From NCBI GenBank assembly GCA_029054245.1, contig JAIDFQ010000074.1, positions 62,001 through 126,000 of the forward strand: DNA of 64,000 nucleotides, in the 5' to 3' direction. This DNA comes from Lachnospiraceae bacterium. GTDB lineage: Bacteria; Bacillota; Clostridia; Lachnospirales; Lachnospiraceae. This document shows, piece by piece, positions 17,662 to 26,023 of this stretch. A program made the translations under genes and the position numbers. The notes beneath the pieces are model-generated. The model searched no databases. It had not been told where the DNA came from and saw only the letters and a list, made by a program, of their open reading frames with translations. Numbering within the stretch: the first letter of the stretch is position 1; the number at the start of each line of letters is the position of its first letter.

Positions 17662-18672
17662 ATGAAAAGAGAAAATTCCTCGCCGACAATGAAAGATGTT
17701 GCCGCAGAAGCTGGCGTTGCACTTGGTACCGTGTCTAAAGTCGTAAACGGTCTGCCTGTGGGTGATTCTTACCGCATCCGCGTAGAAGATGCCATCAAAA
17801 AACTAAACTATCAAGTCAACAGCTATGCACAGGGGCTGAAAGCAAACAGGACCCACACCGTAGCGCTCCTGATTCCCAACACTATACAACCATTTTATGC
17901 ATCGCTTGTCTACCATATTAATCTTTCATTATTAAAGCGGAAATACCGCATGCTGCTTTGCTCCACCGATTATGATTCAGGACTAGAGCAGGAATACATT
18001 ACAATGGCACAGCAAAATAAAGTAGACGGAATCATCGGACTGACTTATAACCCAAATCTTATCATCGAAGAAAGCACCCCTTTTGTAGCAATTGACCGCT
18101 CCATGGGGCCAGGGATTCCATGTATTTCCAGCGACAATTTTGCAGGCGGTCAGCTTGCCGCTGAAAAGTTAGCGGATCTCGGGTGTAAAAACGTTGCCTT
18201 CCTGCGAACCGGTTCTTCTTTGACCAATGAACCCAATAAGCGGAAAGCCGGATTTGAAAACGGATGTCTCGCGCGCGGTTTACAATACGAATTGAAAATT
18301 TTAAATGACGGAGAACCTTTTGAAGAATTTGAAAAATTCCTCGAAGAACATATAGATAACGGTAAATTGTCTTTTGACGGAATATTTTGTGTGACAGACA
18401 GTCTTGCTTACTCTATCCTTAAAGCCCTGCGCAGGCTGAACCAACGGATTCCAGAAGACGTACAAGTAATCGGCTTTGACGGTATACGATATTTGGGGGA
18501 TAAGGATTATGTATGCTCTACGATTGTACAACCAGTATCAGAAATTGCTGAAATGTGTGTCGAACTCCTTTTGCAGGAAAATATGCCAGCCAAACCGCCT
18601 CTTGTCTGTCTTCCTGTTTCCTACGCATATGGAGGAACCACAGCAGAAGCTTTAACAGAACAGGAGCAGTAA
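17662..18672 (+). CDS. LacI-family transcriptional regulator of the sucrose-type operon
   Basis: 336 aa. The N-terminal helix-turn-helix (PTMKDVAAEAGVALGTVSKV) is followed by the hinge and a periplasmic-binding-like effector domain starting at THTVALLIPNTIQPFYASL. It is divergent from the ABC/GH32/fructokinase operon, with GAAACGTTTC operators between. The effector is probably a fructoside, sucrose or a fructose phosphate (inference). A very strong AAGGAGATATAC precedes the ATG. Two unrelated small genes follow in the same direction. Confidence 0.93.
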   Translation: MKRENSSPTMKDVAAEAGVALGTVSKVVNGLPVGDSYRIRVEDAIKKLNYQVNSYAQGLKANRTHTVALLIPNTIQPFYASLVYHINLSLLKRKYRMLLCSTDYDSGLEQEYITMAQQNKVDGIIGLTYNPNLIIEESTPFVAIDRSMGPGIPCISSDNFAGGQLAAEKLADLGCKNVAFLRTGSSLTNEPNKRKAGFENGCLARGLQYELKILNDGEPFEEFEKFLEEHIDNGKLSFDGIFCVTDSLAYSILKALRRLNQRIPEDVQVIGFDGIRYLGDKDYVCSTIVQPVSEIAEMCVELLLQENMPAKPPLVCLPVSYAYGGTTAEALTEQEQ

Positions 18673-18675
18673 ACA

Positions 18676-19440
18676 ATGCGTATAGGAAATCTAGAAGACT
18701 TAGATCGCTCCCCCAAAAATGAGCATTCTGAAAAACCTGAAATAGCCTTAAGACCGTCAGAATCTGAAAGGCAGAAGCAATATAAAAAATGGAAAAACTG
18801 GTGGTATTATCATAAATGGTATGTTCTCTGCGGCGTTATTCTATTTGGAATTGCTGTCAGTGTAATCGGAAATGCTCTGGGGCTTTGGAGGAAATCTCCT
18901 GACTTTCAAATTGCATACATTGGAAAAACAGAACTTCCGCAGGACACGGTAGCCGCTCTGGAACAGGCATTTTCATCTATTGCATATGATTTCAACGAAG
19001 ATGGAGAAGTCATTGTCCAGATCAATCAATATATTGACGGAATTCAAAATTCTGATGCTGAAATCGCCTATTTTGAATATGCCTCTGAGATTTCCCTCAT
19101 TGGCGATATATCAAATTGTGACAGCTACTTTTTTTTGATGGATGATCCGAAGCAATTCCAGCAGGAATTCCAACTTCTCGCCTCTGCGGATGGAAGCTGT
19201 CCTGACTTAGCCGATTATTCTGTTGAAGACAAAATAATTTTATGGTCAGACTGCCCCCTTCTCTCCAAGCAGGAGCTGGGCACCTATTCCACCATTATAT
19301 CGGGAGAATCTGTGACCGGATACAATCAGGATCTTCTTTCCGATTTTTACCTTGGAAGAAGATGCTTTTTCACAGATGATATAACAGATTATGCTGAACA
19401 ATGCAGCAAACTATGGGACGATCTTTATAATCGTTTTTAG
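18676..19440 (+). CDS. Unidentified single-pass membrane protein
   Basis: 254 aa of unknown function. The first ~55 residues are polar and cationic (QKQYKKWKNWWYYHKWYV), followed by one membrane helix (about residues 50-70). The rest is an extracellular, acidic domain (SPDFQIAYIGKTELPQDTVAALEQAF), which suggests a type II membrane protein. The segment IAYIGKTELPQD faintly recalls a solute-binding fold, but I cannot assign a family. It starts 4 bases after lacI, with AGGAG overlapping the lacI end, so it is co-transcribed with the regulator. Confidence 0.75.
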   Translation: MRIGNLEDLDRSPKNEHSEKPEIALRPSESERQKQYKKWKNWWYYHKWYVLCGVILFGIAVSVIGNALGLWRKSPDFQIAYIGKTELPQDTVAALEQAFSSIAYDFNEDGEVIVQINQYIDGIQNSDAEIAYFEYASEISLIGDISNCDSYFFLMDDPKQFQQEFQLLASADGSCPDLADYSVEDKIILWSDCPLLSKQELGTYSTIISGESVTGYNQDLLSDFYLGRRCFFTDDITDYAEQCSKLWDDLYNRF

Positions 19441-19506
19441 CTGTCAATTACCCACTCAAAAAAGCAGCGAAAAAGAAACATCTAAATGTTTCGGAATGGA
19501 GATAAT

Positions 19507-20106
19507 ATGAAATTAAAGCGCTTGCTCTATATTCTATGCACCACCTTTATGCTTACCGGCTGTGCCCATGCCTCTTTGCTTTCTCAGGGAACAAAACAGG
19601 ACACTTGGAGCAATTCAGGTTTTGTAACCGTTGGTCACAATATGACCATCCAAAACACAGACAACCAAATGACTTTGTTAGAGAATATAGACGTCCTATC
19701 GGCAGATGGTCTGTATTATGCAACTTGGACAATGGGTGATTCAGAACCTTACGAAAACAGCGAAGGAGATATCGTTGATTTATATGATGCTCATCTTTAC
19801 CTTTTGTTAGGCGAATTTCCGAGCAGTCAGGATGCCCAGGAAAATATGAATAAATGGCTTACCGCTGGAAAATCCAATTACGAAATATTGTCAGAAGAAG
19901 AAATCACCTGCAGCGGACAGTCCTACTCTCTCATTACCTATAACTGCATAAATGAAACGAATCCTTACGAACGCGGCGCATCCGCCTTCGGCATGTATCA
20001 AGACAATGCCGTGTGCATAGAACTGACCTGCCGGGAAAATTTTGAAGAGGATCCAAGAGACATACTCATTCATTTTTTAGATAACATCACTTACAGCAGC
20101 CAATAA
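19507..20106 (+). CDS. Unidentified small lipoprotein
   Basis: 199 aa. The signal peptide (MKLKRLLYILCTTF) ends in the lipobox MLTGC. The mature part is acidic (WSNSGFVTVGHNMTIQNTDNQ, TYNCINETNPYERGASAFG) with no motif I recognise. The start at 19507 is set by GGAG eight bases upstream; an in-frame ATG 21 bases earlier has no ribosome-binding site. Third in the lacI transcript; it and the preceding membrane protein may form an envelope pair. Confidence 0.75.
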   Translation: MKLKRLLYILCTTFMLTGCAHASLLSQGTKQDTWSNSGFVTVGHNMTIQNTDNQMTLLENIDVLSADGLYYATWTMGDSEPYENSEGDIVDLYDAHLYLLLGEFPSSQDAQENMNKWLTAGKSNYEILSEEEITCSGQSYSLITYNCINETNPYERGASAFGMYQDNAVCIELTCRENFEEDPRDILIHFLDNITYSSQ

Positions 20107-20131
20107 AAATATGACTGTTTAGTCAGGCAAT

Positions 20132-20171
20132 GAGACCGCAGGCCAGGCGACAAACCCTGATCTGCGGTCTC
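20132..20171. terminator. Strong hairpin between convergent genes
   Basis: Arms GAGACCGCAG (20132-20141) and CTGCGGTCTC (20162-20171) pair perfectly over ten bases with a 20-base loop. A smaller GACT/AGTC hairpin precedes it. No long T run follows on either strand, so it is an atypical terminator or an mRNA 3'-end stabiliser for the lipoprotein gene and ptsI. Confidence 0.5.
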
Positions 20172-20212
20172 TGTCTATATAAGGGGGTTGAAAACAAATC
20201 TATATTTTTACT

Positions 20213-21826
20213 CTATCTATGATCCCGAATCTTCTTCCGAATCGGCAAAATACAGGCAGGCGATACACTAAGCTCGTCGACGCCCATTTCCACAAAAGTA
20301 TCCGTCAAGGTAAGATCTGCTCCCAGTTCCCCGCAGATTCCTACCCATGCGCCTCCCTTATGACCATTTTCAACTGTCATTTGTATCATTTTCAGCACGG
20401 CAGGATGGTGAGAATCGTAAATATCATCCAGCTTTGCATTCTGTCTGTCAATGGCAAGGGTATATTGGGTAAGATCATTGGTTCCGATGCTGAAGAAATC
20501 AACCTCCTTCGCCAAGTCCTCGCTAATCATAACTGCAGCAGGTGTTTCAATCATGATTCCTAACTCGACCTCTCCATAGAGAATCCCATTTTCTTTCAAT
20601 TCTGCTTTGACTTCCTCTACGATTTCCTTAATCTGCTTTACTTCTTTCACTGAAATGATCATTGGAAACATGATGCCGATATTGCCATAAGCGCTTGCCC
20701 TGTATAATGCCCGAAGCTGTGTTTTGAACAGCTCGACGCGTTTTAAGCAAATGCGGATTGCACGATATCCCATTGCCGGATTTTCTTCTTTTTCCAAGCC
20801 AAAATAGCTTATCTGCTTATCTGCTCCGATATCCAGGGTACGAATGATTACCTTTTTCCCTGCCATTGTCTCTGCCACAGAGCGGTATATCTGAAACTGC
20901 TCTTCCTCGGTAGGATAATGATCCTTCTCCAAATACAGGAATTCGCTTCTGAACAATCCAATCCCTGCGGCATCGTTTAGCATGACAGACTGCAAGTCAG
21001 ATATTCCTCCAATATTAGCATAAAGCCGGATTTCCCTGCCGCTTAAAGTGACAGTTTCTTTACCTTTCAGTTCCAAAAGCAGCAGCTTCTTTTCCACTTC
21101 CTGTGCCGCCTTATCCTCATATTCCGCCAGAAGTTCATCCGTTGGCTCTACAATCAATTCTCCCTTAAATCCATCTACAATGGCTTTCTTTCCATCAATC
21201 TCCTCGTCATAATCAAGACCGATGATTGCCGGCACGTTCATCGTTCTTGCCAGAATTGCCGTATGCGAATTAGCCGAACCATAACGTGTCACAAAAGAAT
21301 TTACTCTGCTTTTATCCATCTGTACCGTCTCACTTGGAGACAAATCATCCGCCAAAATAATTGTAGGAACATCTGCAGTTACTTCTTCAGACTGTGCTTC
21401 CGTCAGAATAGAAATCAATCGCTCAGAAATATCTCTGACATCCGCCGCCCTTTCTTTCATATAAGCATCATCCATCATAGCAAACATATTTGCAAAATTA
21501 TCTGCTGTAACCGCCACCGCATATTCCGCATTGATCTGCTGTGTCTGAATCATGTTCTGAATGGATTCCTGATAATCCTGATCATCCAGCATCATCTGAT
21601 GAACTTCAAAAATTGCTGCACCGGATTCGCCTACTTCTAAAAGCGCTTTTTCATAAAGCTTCTTTAACTGTTCCTTTGCTTCCTTTACAGCATTTTCCAT
21701 TTTAGCAAGTTCCTGTTGCACATCTTCAATGCGGCTTCTGTAAACACTCTTTTTTTCTTTTTTAAAAATTTGAATCTGCCCAATGGCAATGCCATGGTAA
21801 ACCGATTTACCCACATAAGTTTTCAT
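20213..21826 (-). CDS. ptsI: PTS enzyme I (phosphoenolpyruvate-protein phosphotransferase)
   Basis: 537 aa. It takes phosphate from PEP and passes it to HPr. The phospho-histidine site is in TRYGSANSHTAILARTM (His near 190). The C-terminal PEP-binding barrel has GIGLFRSEFLYL, RTLDIGADKQ, MIETPAAVMI and SIGTNDLTQYTLAIDRQN. It is about 30 residues shorter than the usual 570. Last gene of the mannose-family PTS operon, directly after an unusual HPr, so it may be a dedicated EI in addition to a housekeeping one. The ribosome-binding site is GAGGATAAGGT. Confidence 0.93.
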   Translation of the reverse strand: MKTYVGKSVYHGIAIGQIQIFKKEKKSVYRSRIEDVQQELAKMENAVKEAKEQLKKLYEKALLEVGESGAAIFEVHQMMLDDQDYQESIQNMIQTQQINAEYAVAVTADNFANMFAMMDDAYMKERAADVRDISERLISILTEAQSEEVTADVPTIILADDLSPSETVQMDKSRVNSFVTRYGSANSHTAILARTMNVPAIIGLDYDEEIDGKKAIVDGFKGELIVEPTDELLAEYEDKAAQEVEKKLLLLELKGKETVTLSGREIRLYANIGGISDLQSVMLNDAAGIGLFRSEFLYLEKDHYPTEEEQFQIYRSVAETMAGKKVIIRTLDIGADKQISYFGLEKEENPAMGYRAIRICLKRVELFKTQLRALYRASAYGNIGIMFPMIISVKEVKQIKEIVEEVKAELKENGILYGEVELGIMIETPAAVMISEDLAKEVDFFSIGTNDLTQYTLAIDRQNAKLDDIYDSHHPAVLKMIQMTVENGHKGGAWVGICGELGADLTLTDTFVEMGVDELSVSPACILPIRKKIRDHR

Positions 21827-21855
21827 ACCTTATCCTCATCCCGCCTTGCTTTTTC

Positions 21856-22113
21856 TTATATGTTTTCTGCAACAAAGGCTTCCAGCGCCGCCGCTTCCTC
21901 CTGCTCTTTCTCACCTTCTATCAGGACTTCTACTTCATCTCCGCCTTTTACAGAAAGTCCCATGACATTAAAGATTCGTTTGGCATCTCCCGTTTTTTCT
22001 CCTTTTCTTAAAGTGATTTTACTTGTACACTTTGCTGCTTCTTTTACGAGCAGTCCCGCCGGTCTTGCATGAAGTCCCATCGGATCTTTCACAACAAATG
22101 AAAATTTCATCAT
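21856..22113 (-). CDS. ptsH: HPr-family phosphocarrier with Arg in place of Ser46
   Basis: 85 aa. The EI-accepting His15 is present in DPMGLHARPAG. An ungapped alignment from His15 puts Arg at position 46 (DAKRIFNVMG; canonical NLKSIMGVM), so the regulatory serine phosphorylated by HPr kinase is absent. This is the reverse of Crh, which keeps Ser46 and lacks His15. It should carry phosphate for the adjacent PTS but not form the CcpA corepressor. The start at 22113 follows GGAGG by nine bases; the next codon is also ATG. It lies between the HAD phosphatase gene and ptsI. Confidence 0.93.
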   Translation of the reverse strand: MMKFSFVVKDPMGLHARPAGLLVKEAAKCTSKITLRKGEKTGDAKRIFNVMGLSVKGGDEVEVLIEGEKEQEEAAALEAFVAENI

Positions 22114-22114
22114 A

Positions 22115-22930
22115 TTATTTATCCTCCATTTCCTTATTTACATAGAAGCTGAGCGCATAAGCAATCCCCGCCTCATTATTTGTTTTTGTAATAAAGTCCG
22201 CTTTACTTTTCAATTCTTCTATGGCATTCCCCATGGCAATCGCAGTACCCGCCTCCTCCAACATCGGGATATCAAGCTCCTGGTCTCCAAAAGCTATTGT
22301 TTCTTCTTTTTTGATATTCATTTTTTCACAGATCAGCCGGAGCGCTTTCCCTTTATTCATCCCTTTTGGGAAGATTTCTAAATAATTAGGGGAGGAACAT
22401 GCCATATCCACATCCTCCTGTTTTTTTAGCATTCCATGGATTTGCTGTACCAGCGACGGCTCAGTTCCAATCAACACCTTATTAGGTCCTATACCTTCCT
22501 CTTCCCATTTGAGAACAAGTTCCTTCATGGATACGAGTTCTGCCGTATATTGTATCAGCTCTTCCTCCGCCTTAACAAATTTGTCTTTCTCCGTTACATA
22601 CCACTTTTTATCCCGGAATATCCATAGGGGAATTCCAAAAGACGCAACCTTGTCGTAAACTCTATTCATCGTTTTTGCAGATAAATATTCGGCATGGATG
22701 CATTGTCCCTTCTCTAAAATATAAGTTCCTGCATTGCATGCCAGGATGCAGGGAATCCCCAGCTGCCTGACGATTGCGTCTGTTGCAGCCGGCATTCTTC
22801 CCGTAACCAGAGCTATTTTTATCCCTTCATCCGCCGCTTTGCGAAGGGCATCTATATCCTGCTTTTTCATTTTTTTATCATCTGTAAGCAGCGTTCCATC
22901 TAAATCTATACAAAGCAGCCTATAGTTCAT
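22115..22930 (-). CDS. Cof-type HAD-IIB sugar phosphatase
   Basis: 271 aa. HAD motif I DLDGTLLTDDKK lies at the N-terminus with its nucleophile Asp, motif II is in ALVTGRM, and motifs III/IV are at KGKALRLICEKMNI and IAFGDQELDIPMLEEAG. The large C2-type cap between them is that of the Cof subfamily, which dephosphorylates sugar phosphates. In a PTS operon it may relieve sugar-phosphate stress or process the imported sugar phosphate (inference). The start at 22930 has GAGGACAGAAAAC upstream. It overlaps the preceding small membrane protein gene by 11 bases. Confidence 0.9.
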   Translation of the reverse strand: MNYRLLCIDLDGTLLTDDKKMKKQDIDALRKAADEGIKIALVTGRMPAATDAIVRQLGIPCILACNAGTYILEKGQCIHAEYLSAKTMNRVYDKVASFGIPLWIFRDKKWYVTEKDKFVKAEEELIQYTAELVSMKELVLKWEEEGIGPNKVLIGTEPSLVQQIHGMLKKQEDVDMACSSPNYLEIFPKGMNKGKALRLICEKMNIKKEETIAFGDQELDIPMLEEAGTAIAMGNAIEELKSKADFITKTNNEAGIAYALSFYVNKEMEDK

Positions 22931-23216
22931 GTTTTCTGTCCTCGTCAATGATATGAATCATTTTCTCTACATTTCTTCTGCCATTTCTTAAACCCAGATT
23001 TGTAACGACTGCCAATACTGCGCCTGCCAAGGTGAGAAAAATGCCAAGAATGCCAAGAAAAATGTAAGAAGGAGTTCCTGCTATACCAGCATAGGCAATG
23101 GCCACTCCAATGGTGGAGACAATTATGGCAAGTCTTTTCCATTCATTGATTTTTTTCAGAGCTTTTATCTGCATCTTTGCTTCTGTCAGTAAGCTGTCTT
23201 TTTCCAGTGCATTCAT
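22920..23216 (-). CDS. Small membrane protein in the PTS operon
   Basis: 98 aa, unknown family. A polar N-terminus (MNALEKDSLLTEAKMQIKAL) is followed by two membrane helices at about residues 27-45 and 50-72, joined by a short turn (GIAGTPSY). The C-terminus is charged. The layout resembles small helper proteins such as DUF202, but I cannot confirm that. GGAGGTGATGCC precedes the ATG. It lies 13 bases after the EIID gene, so a role in assembly or regulation of the membrane EIIC/EIID complex is possible. Confidence 0.75.
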   Translation of the reverse strand: MNALEKDSLLTEAKMQIKALKKINEWKRLAIIVSTIGVAIAYAGIAGTPSYIFLGILGIFLTLAGAVLAVVTNLGLRNGRRNVEKMIHIIDEDRKHEL

Positions 23217-23229
23217 GGCATCACCTCCA

Positions 23230-24063
23230 TTAATAAACCAAACCGGGATTAAAGAATCCGATTAATACGCCGACAAAAGCGACTGCAACTAATATCAACA
23301 TAACCTTAATAGGTGACATTTTCTTTTTTGCCATCAGGAACCAACATATAACAATAAATATAGCCGTGAGCAGCCCCGGAAATACTTCATTCAGTTTATC
23401 CTGCAGCACCAGATACGGTTCACCGGCGTCATTCAAAAGCTTCAGCGACGTCTGCACACTGACCCAGGTCGCTGCTACCGCACCGATTACAATACCGCCC
23501 AACGTGGAAACCGATTCTCTAAGCGCTTCTCCCTGCGCTCCAATTAAGAAATCTACCGCTTTTCCGCCAAGGCTGTAACCTTTAAAATACAGGAATTTCA
23601 TACCAAAGTAAGCGAACAGGTTCCAAACAATAATGTAGAAGATCGCTCCAAGAGGAGAACCGCCGCCAGACATACCAAGTGCAATACCAAGCAAAATTGG
23701 AATCACTGTTCCAACAATCAACGAATCGCCAATTCCTGCCACTGGCCCCATAAGACCTGCACGTAAACTGTTAATAGTTTCATCATCCACATCATCTGCT
23801 CCATTAGCCCTTGCTTCCTCAAGACCTGCGGTCATACCTACAATTACGGAACCAAGCTGCGGCTCTGTATTAAAGAACGCAGTGTATGTGTTCATTGCTT
23901 TTGCTTTTTCTTCTTCGTCATCATACAATTCCTCAACTAAGGGAAGCATCGAACACAGGTATCCAAAAGTCTGCATATGCTCCTGTGAGAAACAGGTTAA
24001 ATGACCATAATACCAATTATGAAAGGATTTTAATAAAGTTTTTTTCGTAAGCTTTTTTTCCAT
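23230..24063 (-). CDS. PTS mannose/fructose/sorbose family EIID
   Basis: 277 aa membrane component. Start MEKKLTKKTLLKSFHNWYYG, then the family segment GPVAGIGDSLIVGTVIPILLGIALGMS, and C-terminal helices. EIID is present only in mannose-family PTS. It starts 2 bases after the EIIC gene ends. Substrates of the family include mannose, glucosamine, fructosamines, N-acetylgalactosamine and sorbose; the sequence alone does not decide among them. Confidence 0.93.
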   Translation of the reverse strand: MEKKLTKKTLLKSFHNWYYGHLTCFSQEHMQTFGYLCSMLPLVEELYDDEEEKAKAMNTYTAFFNTEPQLGSVIVGMTAGLEEARANGADDVDDETINSLRAGLMGPVAGIGDSLIVGTVIPILLGIALGMSGGGSPLGAIFYIIVWNLFAYFGMKFLYFKGYSLGGKAVDFLIGAQGEALRESVSTLGGIVIGAVAATWVSVQTSLKLLNDAGEPYLVLQDKLNEVFPGLLTAIFIVICWFLMAKKKMSPIKVMLILVAVAFVGVLIGFFNPGLVY

Positions 24064-24065
24064 GA

Positions 24066-24905
24066 TCAGATTTCCTCCTCTTCTTCGTCCGGTACTCCGG
24101 CAAGTTCAACCTTCCTTACGGAAAGCATCTTAACTCTGTAAGTAATGATTGCGAACATTCCCGCTACTACAGTAGCTGATACCAGGTTGATTCCCATTGC
24201 TGCTGCCAGCACGAAACCAAATAGGAAAGGAACAAAGTCTGCTGCACTTTTTACAATCTGCTTTAATAAAATGGCAATACCTACACAGGGAAGCAGTGAA
24301 CCTACTGTAAACAGTGTTTTCATTGCAAGACCGTCCATAGGAAGCGCGGTTTTGATTATTTCAACTACGTTTGCCCCCAGCTTACACATAATCATAGTAG
24401 GGATAAAAGAGCATGCAATGTGGGAAATCCAAGGAAGTCCCATATCCACCAAATATAATTTCTTATATTCTCTCTTTTCTACTGCTTTCCATCCAATATG
24501 CTGCCATACCAGATTGATGGTTGCGGTTCCATAAAATAATACTGTTCCAAGTGTACCAACCATGGTTCCGAAAGAAGTCGCCAAAGCTGCGCCTTCGGCT
24601 GAACCTGCGTCCAGACCATAGCTCTTTATTGCGACCATTGCAAGGGGAATACCTATGTAACTGACAGCACGCACATCTGCGGATACCGTTCCGCCCGGTG
24701 TAACCAGCGCAATATAAACCACCTGCATCGCACACCCCACTAAAATACCTGTTGTAACATCACCTAAAATAAGACCACACACAAGTCCGCCGATCAGCGG
24801 TCTTCCTAACGTATAATTACCAATGGAAGTACCACCCAAACCGGGCATACTTGCCAAACATGCAAATAAACCTAAAATAATCGCCTGTATCCAACTGATT
24901 TCCAT
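24066..24905 (-). CDS. PTS mannose/fructose/sorbose family EIIC
   Basis: 279 aa membrane channel component with about seven hydrophobic helices. Family marks are LGGTSIGNYTLGRPLIGGLV and VGCAMQVVYIALVTPGGTVSADVRAVSYIGIPLA. It lies 12 bases after the EIIB gene and directly before EIID. With EIID it forms the membrane pathway. Confidence 0.93.
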   Translation of the reverse strand: MEISWIQAIILGLFACLASMPGLGGTSIGNYTLGRPLIGGLVCGLILGDVTTGILVGCAMQVVYIALVTPGGTVSADVRAVSYIGIPLAMVAIKSYGLDAGSAEGAALATSFGTMVGTLGTVLFYGTATINLVWQHIGWKAVEKREYKKLYLVDMGLPWISHIACSFIPTMIMCKLGANVVEIIKTALPMDGLAMKTLFTVGSLLPCVGIAILLKQIVKSAADFVPFLFGFVLAAAMGINLVSATVVAGMFAIITYRVKMLSVRKVELAGVPDEEEEEI

Positions 24906-24917
24906 ATTTTCTCCCTC

Positions 24918-25412
24918 CTAGTTAAAGCCGAACTGACCTCTGAATTTTTTCCAGTTTCCAATCGCCTCATCTTTTAACAAAGCAAATTCTACATTATAGC
25001 CGGCATTCATAATGTTTTCAAGCGCCTGTGCTTCTTCCTGCGTAATAGATTGATTATTCCCAAGCTTTGTAGTTCCCGGTCTGTCATTGCAGGGACCTAT
25101 GATTACATCCTTCACTCCCGGCTTAAATCCCTGCCCTACTAAAATCTTTTCCATATCTAAAGGATTTTTAGTTATCAAAAAATAATTATCCTTGCTTTCA
25201 AGTACCTTCTGACTCTTTTCTTTAAACTCATCCAATGTCCAAACAAAAGTCTTCTTTCCGCTGGCACTTTTATAAGCCGCCTTTAATACAGAATTTCCTG
25301 CTGCCGCATTATTAACCGCAATCAATCCGTCGCAGGGATACTCCAAAGCCCATCTTGTGCAGGTCTGCCCATGAATCATACGATCATCTACACGAATAAA
25401 TGAAACTGCCAT
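24918..25412 (-). CDS. PTS mannose/fructose/sorbose family EIIB
   Basis: 164 aa cytosolic domain protein. The phospho-histidine is in FIRVDDRMIHGQTCTRW, the family-defining N-terminus. The start at 25412 (MAVSFIR) has AAGGAGG before it; a longer reading frame overlaps the EIIA gene end. It takes phosphate from EIIA and passes it to the sugar in the EIIC/EIID complex. It is separate from EIIA, as in gut clostridial systems, rather than fused as in E. coli ManX. Confidence 0.93.
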   Translation of the reverse strand: MAVSFIRVDDRMIHGQTCTRWALEYPCDGLIAVNNAAAGNSVLKAAYKSASGKKTFVWTLDEFKEKSQKVLESKDNYFLITKNPLDMEKILVGQGFKPGVKDVIIGPCNDRPGTTKLGNNQSITQEEAQALENIMNAGYNVEFALLKDEAIGNWKKFRGQFGFN

Positions 25413-25425
25413 TTTCTTTTCCTCC

Positions 25426-25854
25426 TTAAATTTCATCCTCTGATTCTTCACTAGTTACCTGAAACTCTTTTAATTCTTCTCTCGCTTCGGGAATCACCAT
25501 ATCCGCAAGTTCCCGAAGTTCCATACTATCCTTCATGAGTACCGCGCTCAACGCTGCCGGAAGATTCATTCCTCCAATAATCACTGTTTGTTTTAACATA
25601 TCTTTTTCAGCAATTATGTTAGTTGCTGTAGTTAACGGGGAACCGCCCACCAAATCGCCAAACAAAATGATTTCGTCCTTCAATGTCACAGGCGCAAGAC
25701 ATTTTCGCAGATTTTCTGCATATACCTCTGAACTCATTCCATTTTCAAGACTTGCCGAAAGAATATCCTCCCTTCCTTCTCCTGCCAGCATGTCAAGCGC
25801 GCTATGCAATCCCGGTGCGAGCATTCCATGGCTGACCAATACAACATATTTCAT
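25426..25854 (-). CDS. PTS mannose/fructose/sorbose family EIIA
   Basis: 142 aa. The phospho-histidine is in MKYVVLVSHGMLAPGLHSALD (His near residue 9), and LFGDLVGGSPLTTA is the usual mid-domain motif. First gene of the PTS operon; order EIIA, EIIB, EIIC, EIID, small membrane protein, HAD, HPr, EI. The start at 25854 follows GAAGGAGGGATAGTA; a longer frame upstream runs through a terminator-like hairpin and is not coding. Confidence 0.92.
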   Translation of the reverse strand: MKYVVLVSHGMLAPGLHSALDMLAGEGREDILSASLENGMSSEVYAENLRKCLAPVTLKDEIILFGDLVGGSPLTTATNIIAEKDMLKQTVIIGGMNLPAALSAVLMKDSMELRELADMVIPEAREELKEFQVTSEESEDEI

Positions 25855-25909
25855 TACTATCCCTCCTTCTCTTTGCCGTTCGCTCTTTATCTTTAATGTA
25901 AGTATAAAA

Positions 25910-25948
25910 AAAAGGCGGCACATGTTCATCTCACATGTGTCACCTTTT
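25910..25948 (-). terminator. Intrinsic terminator or leader attenuator before the PTS operon
   Basis: A long stem pairs 25910-25915 with 25943-25948 and 25917-25924 with 25941-25934, and on the minus strand it is followed by eight T. It lies between the solute-binding protein gene (ending 26024) and EIIA (starting 25854). It may end the sensory-cassette transcript, or attenuate a PTS transcript that starts at the palindromes just upstream. Confidence 0.7.
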
Positions 25949-25953
25949 CTATA

Positions 25954-25995
25954 TGACAAATGTCACTTTTCTTTTTCTTCTACTGACATTTGTCA
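25954..25995. promoter_or_regulatory. Paired palindromic operator candidates before the PTS operon
   Basis: TGACAAATGTCA (25954-25965) and its reverse complement TGACATTTGTCA (25984-25995) are two 12-base palindromes with arms TGACA/TGTCA and centres 30 bases apart, about three helical turns. A third related palindrome (25931-25942) lies inside the terminator stem. They fit a dimeric regulator, such as the adjacent NarL-type response regulator, though this is inference. Confidence 0.6.
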
Positions 25996-26023
25996 TAATA
26001 GGGTTTCTTTCTTCGTCCATTCA

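Noticed and set aside
25860..25959. 35-residue N-terminal extension of EIIA
   Set aside because: The extension runs through a terminator hairpin and has no family similarity, while MKYVVLVSHG at 25854 has a strong ribosome-binding site.
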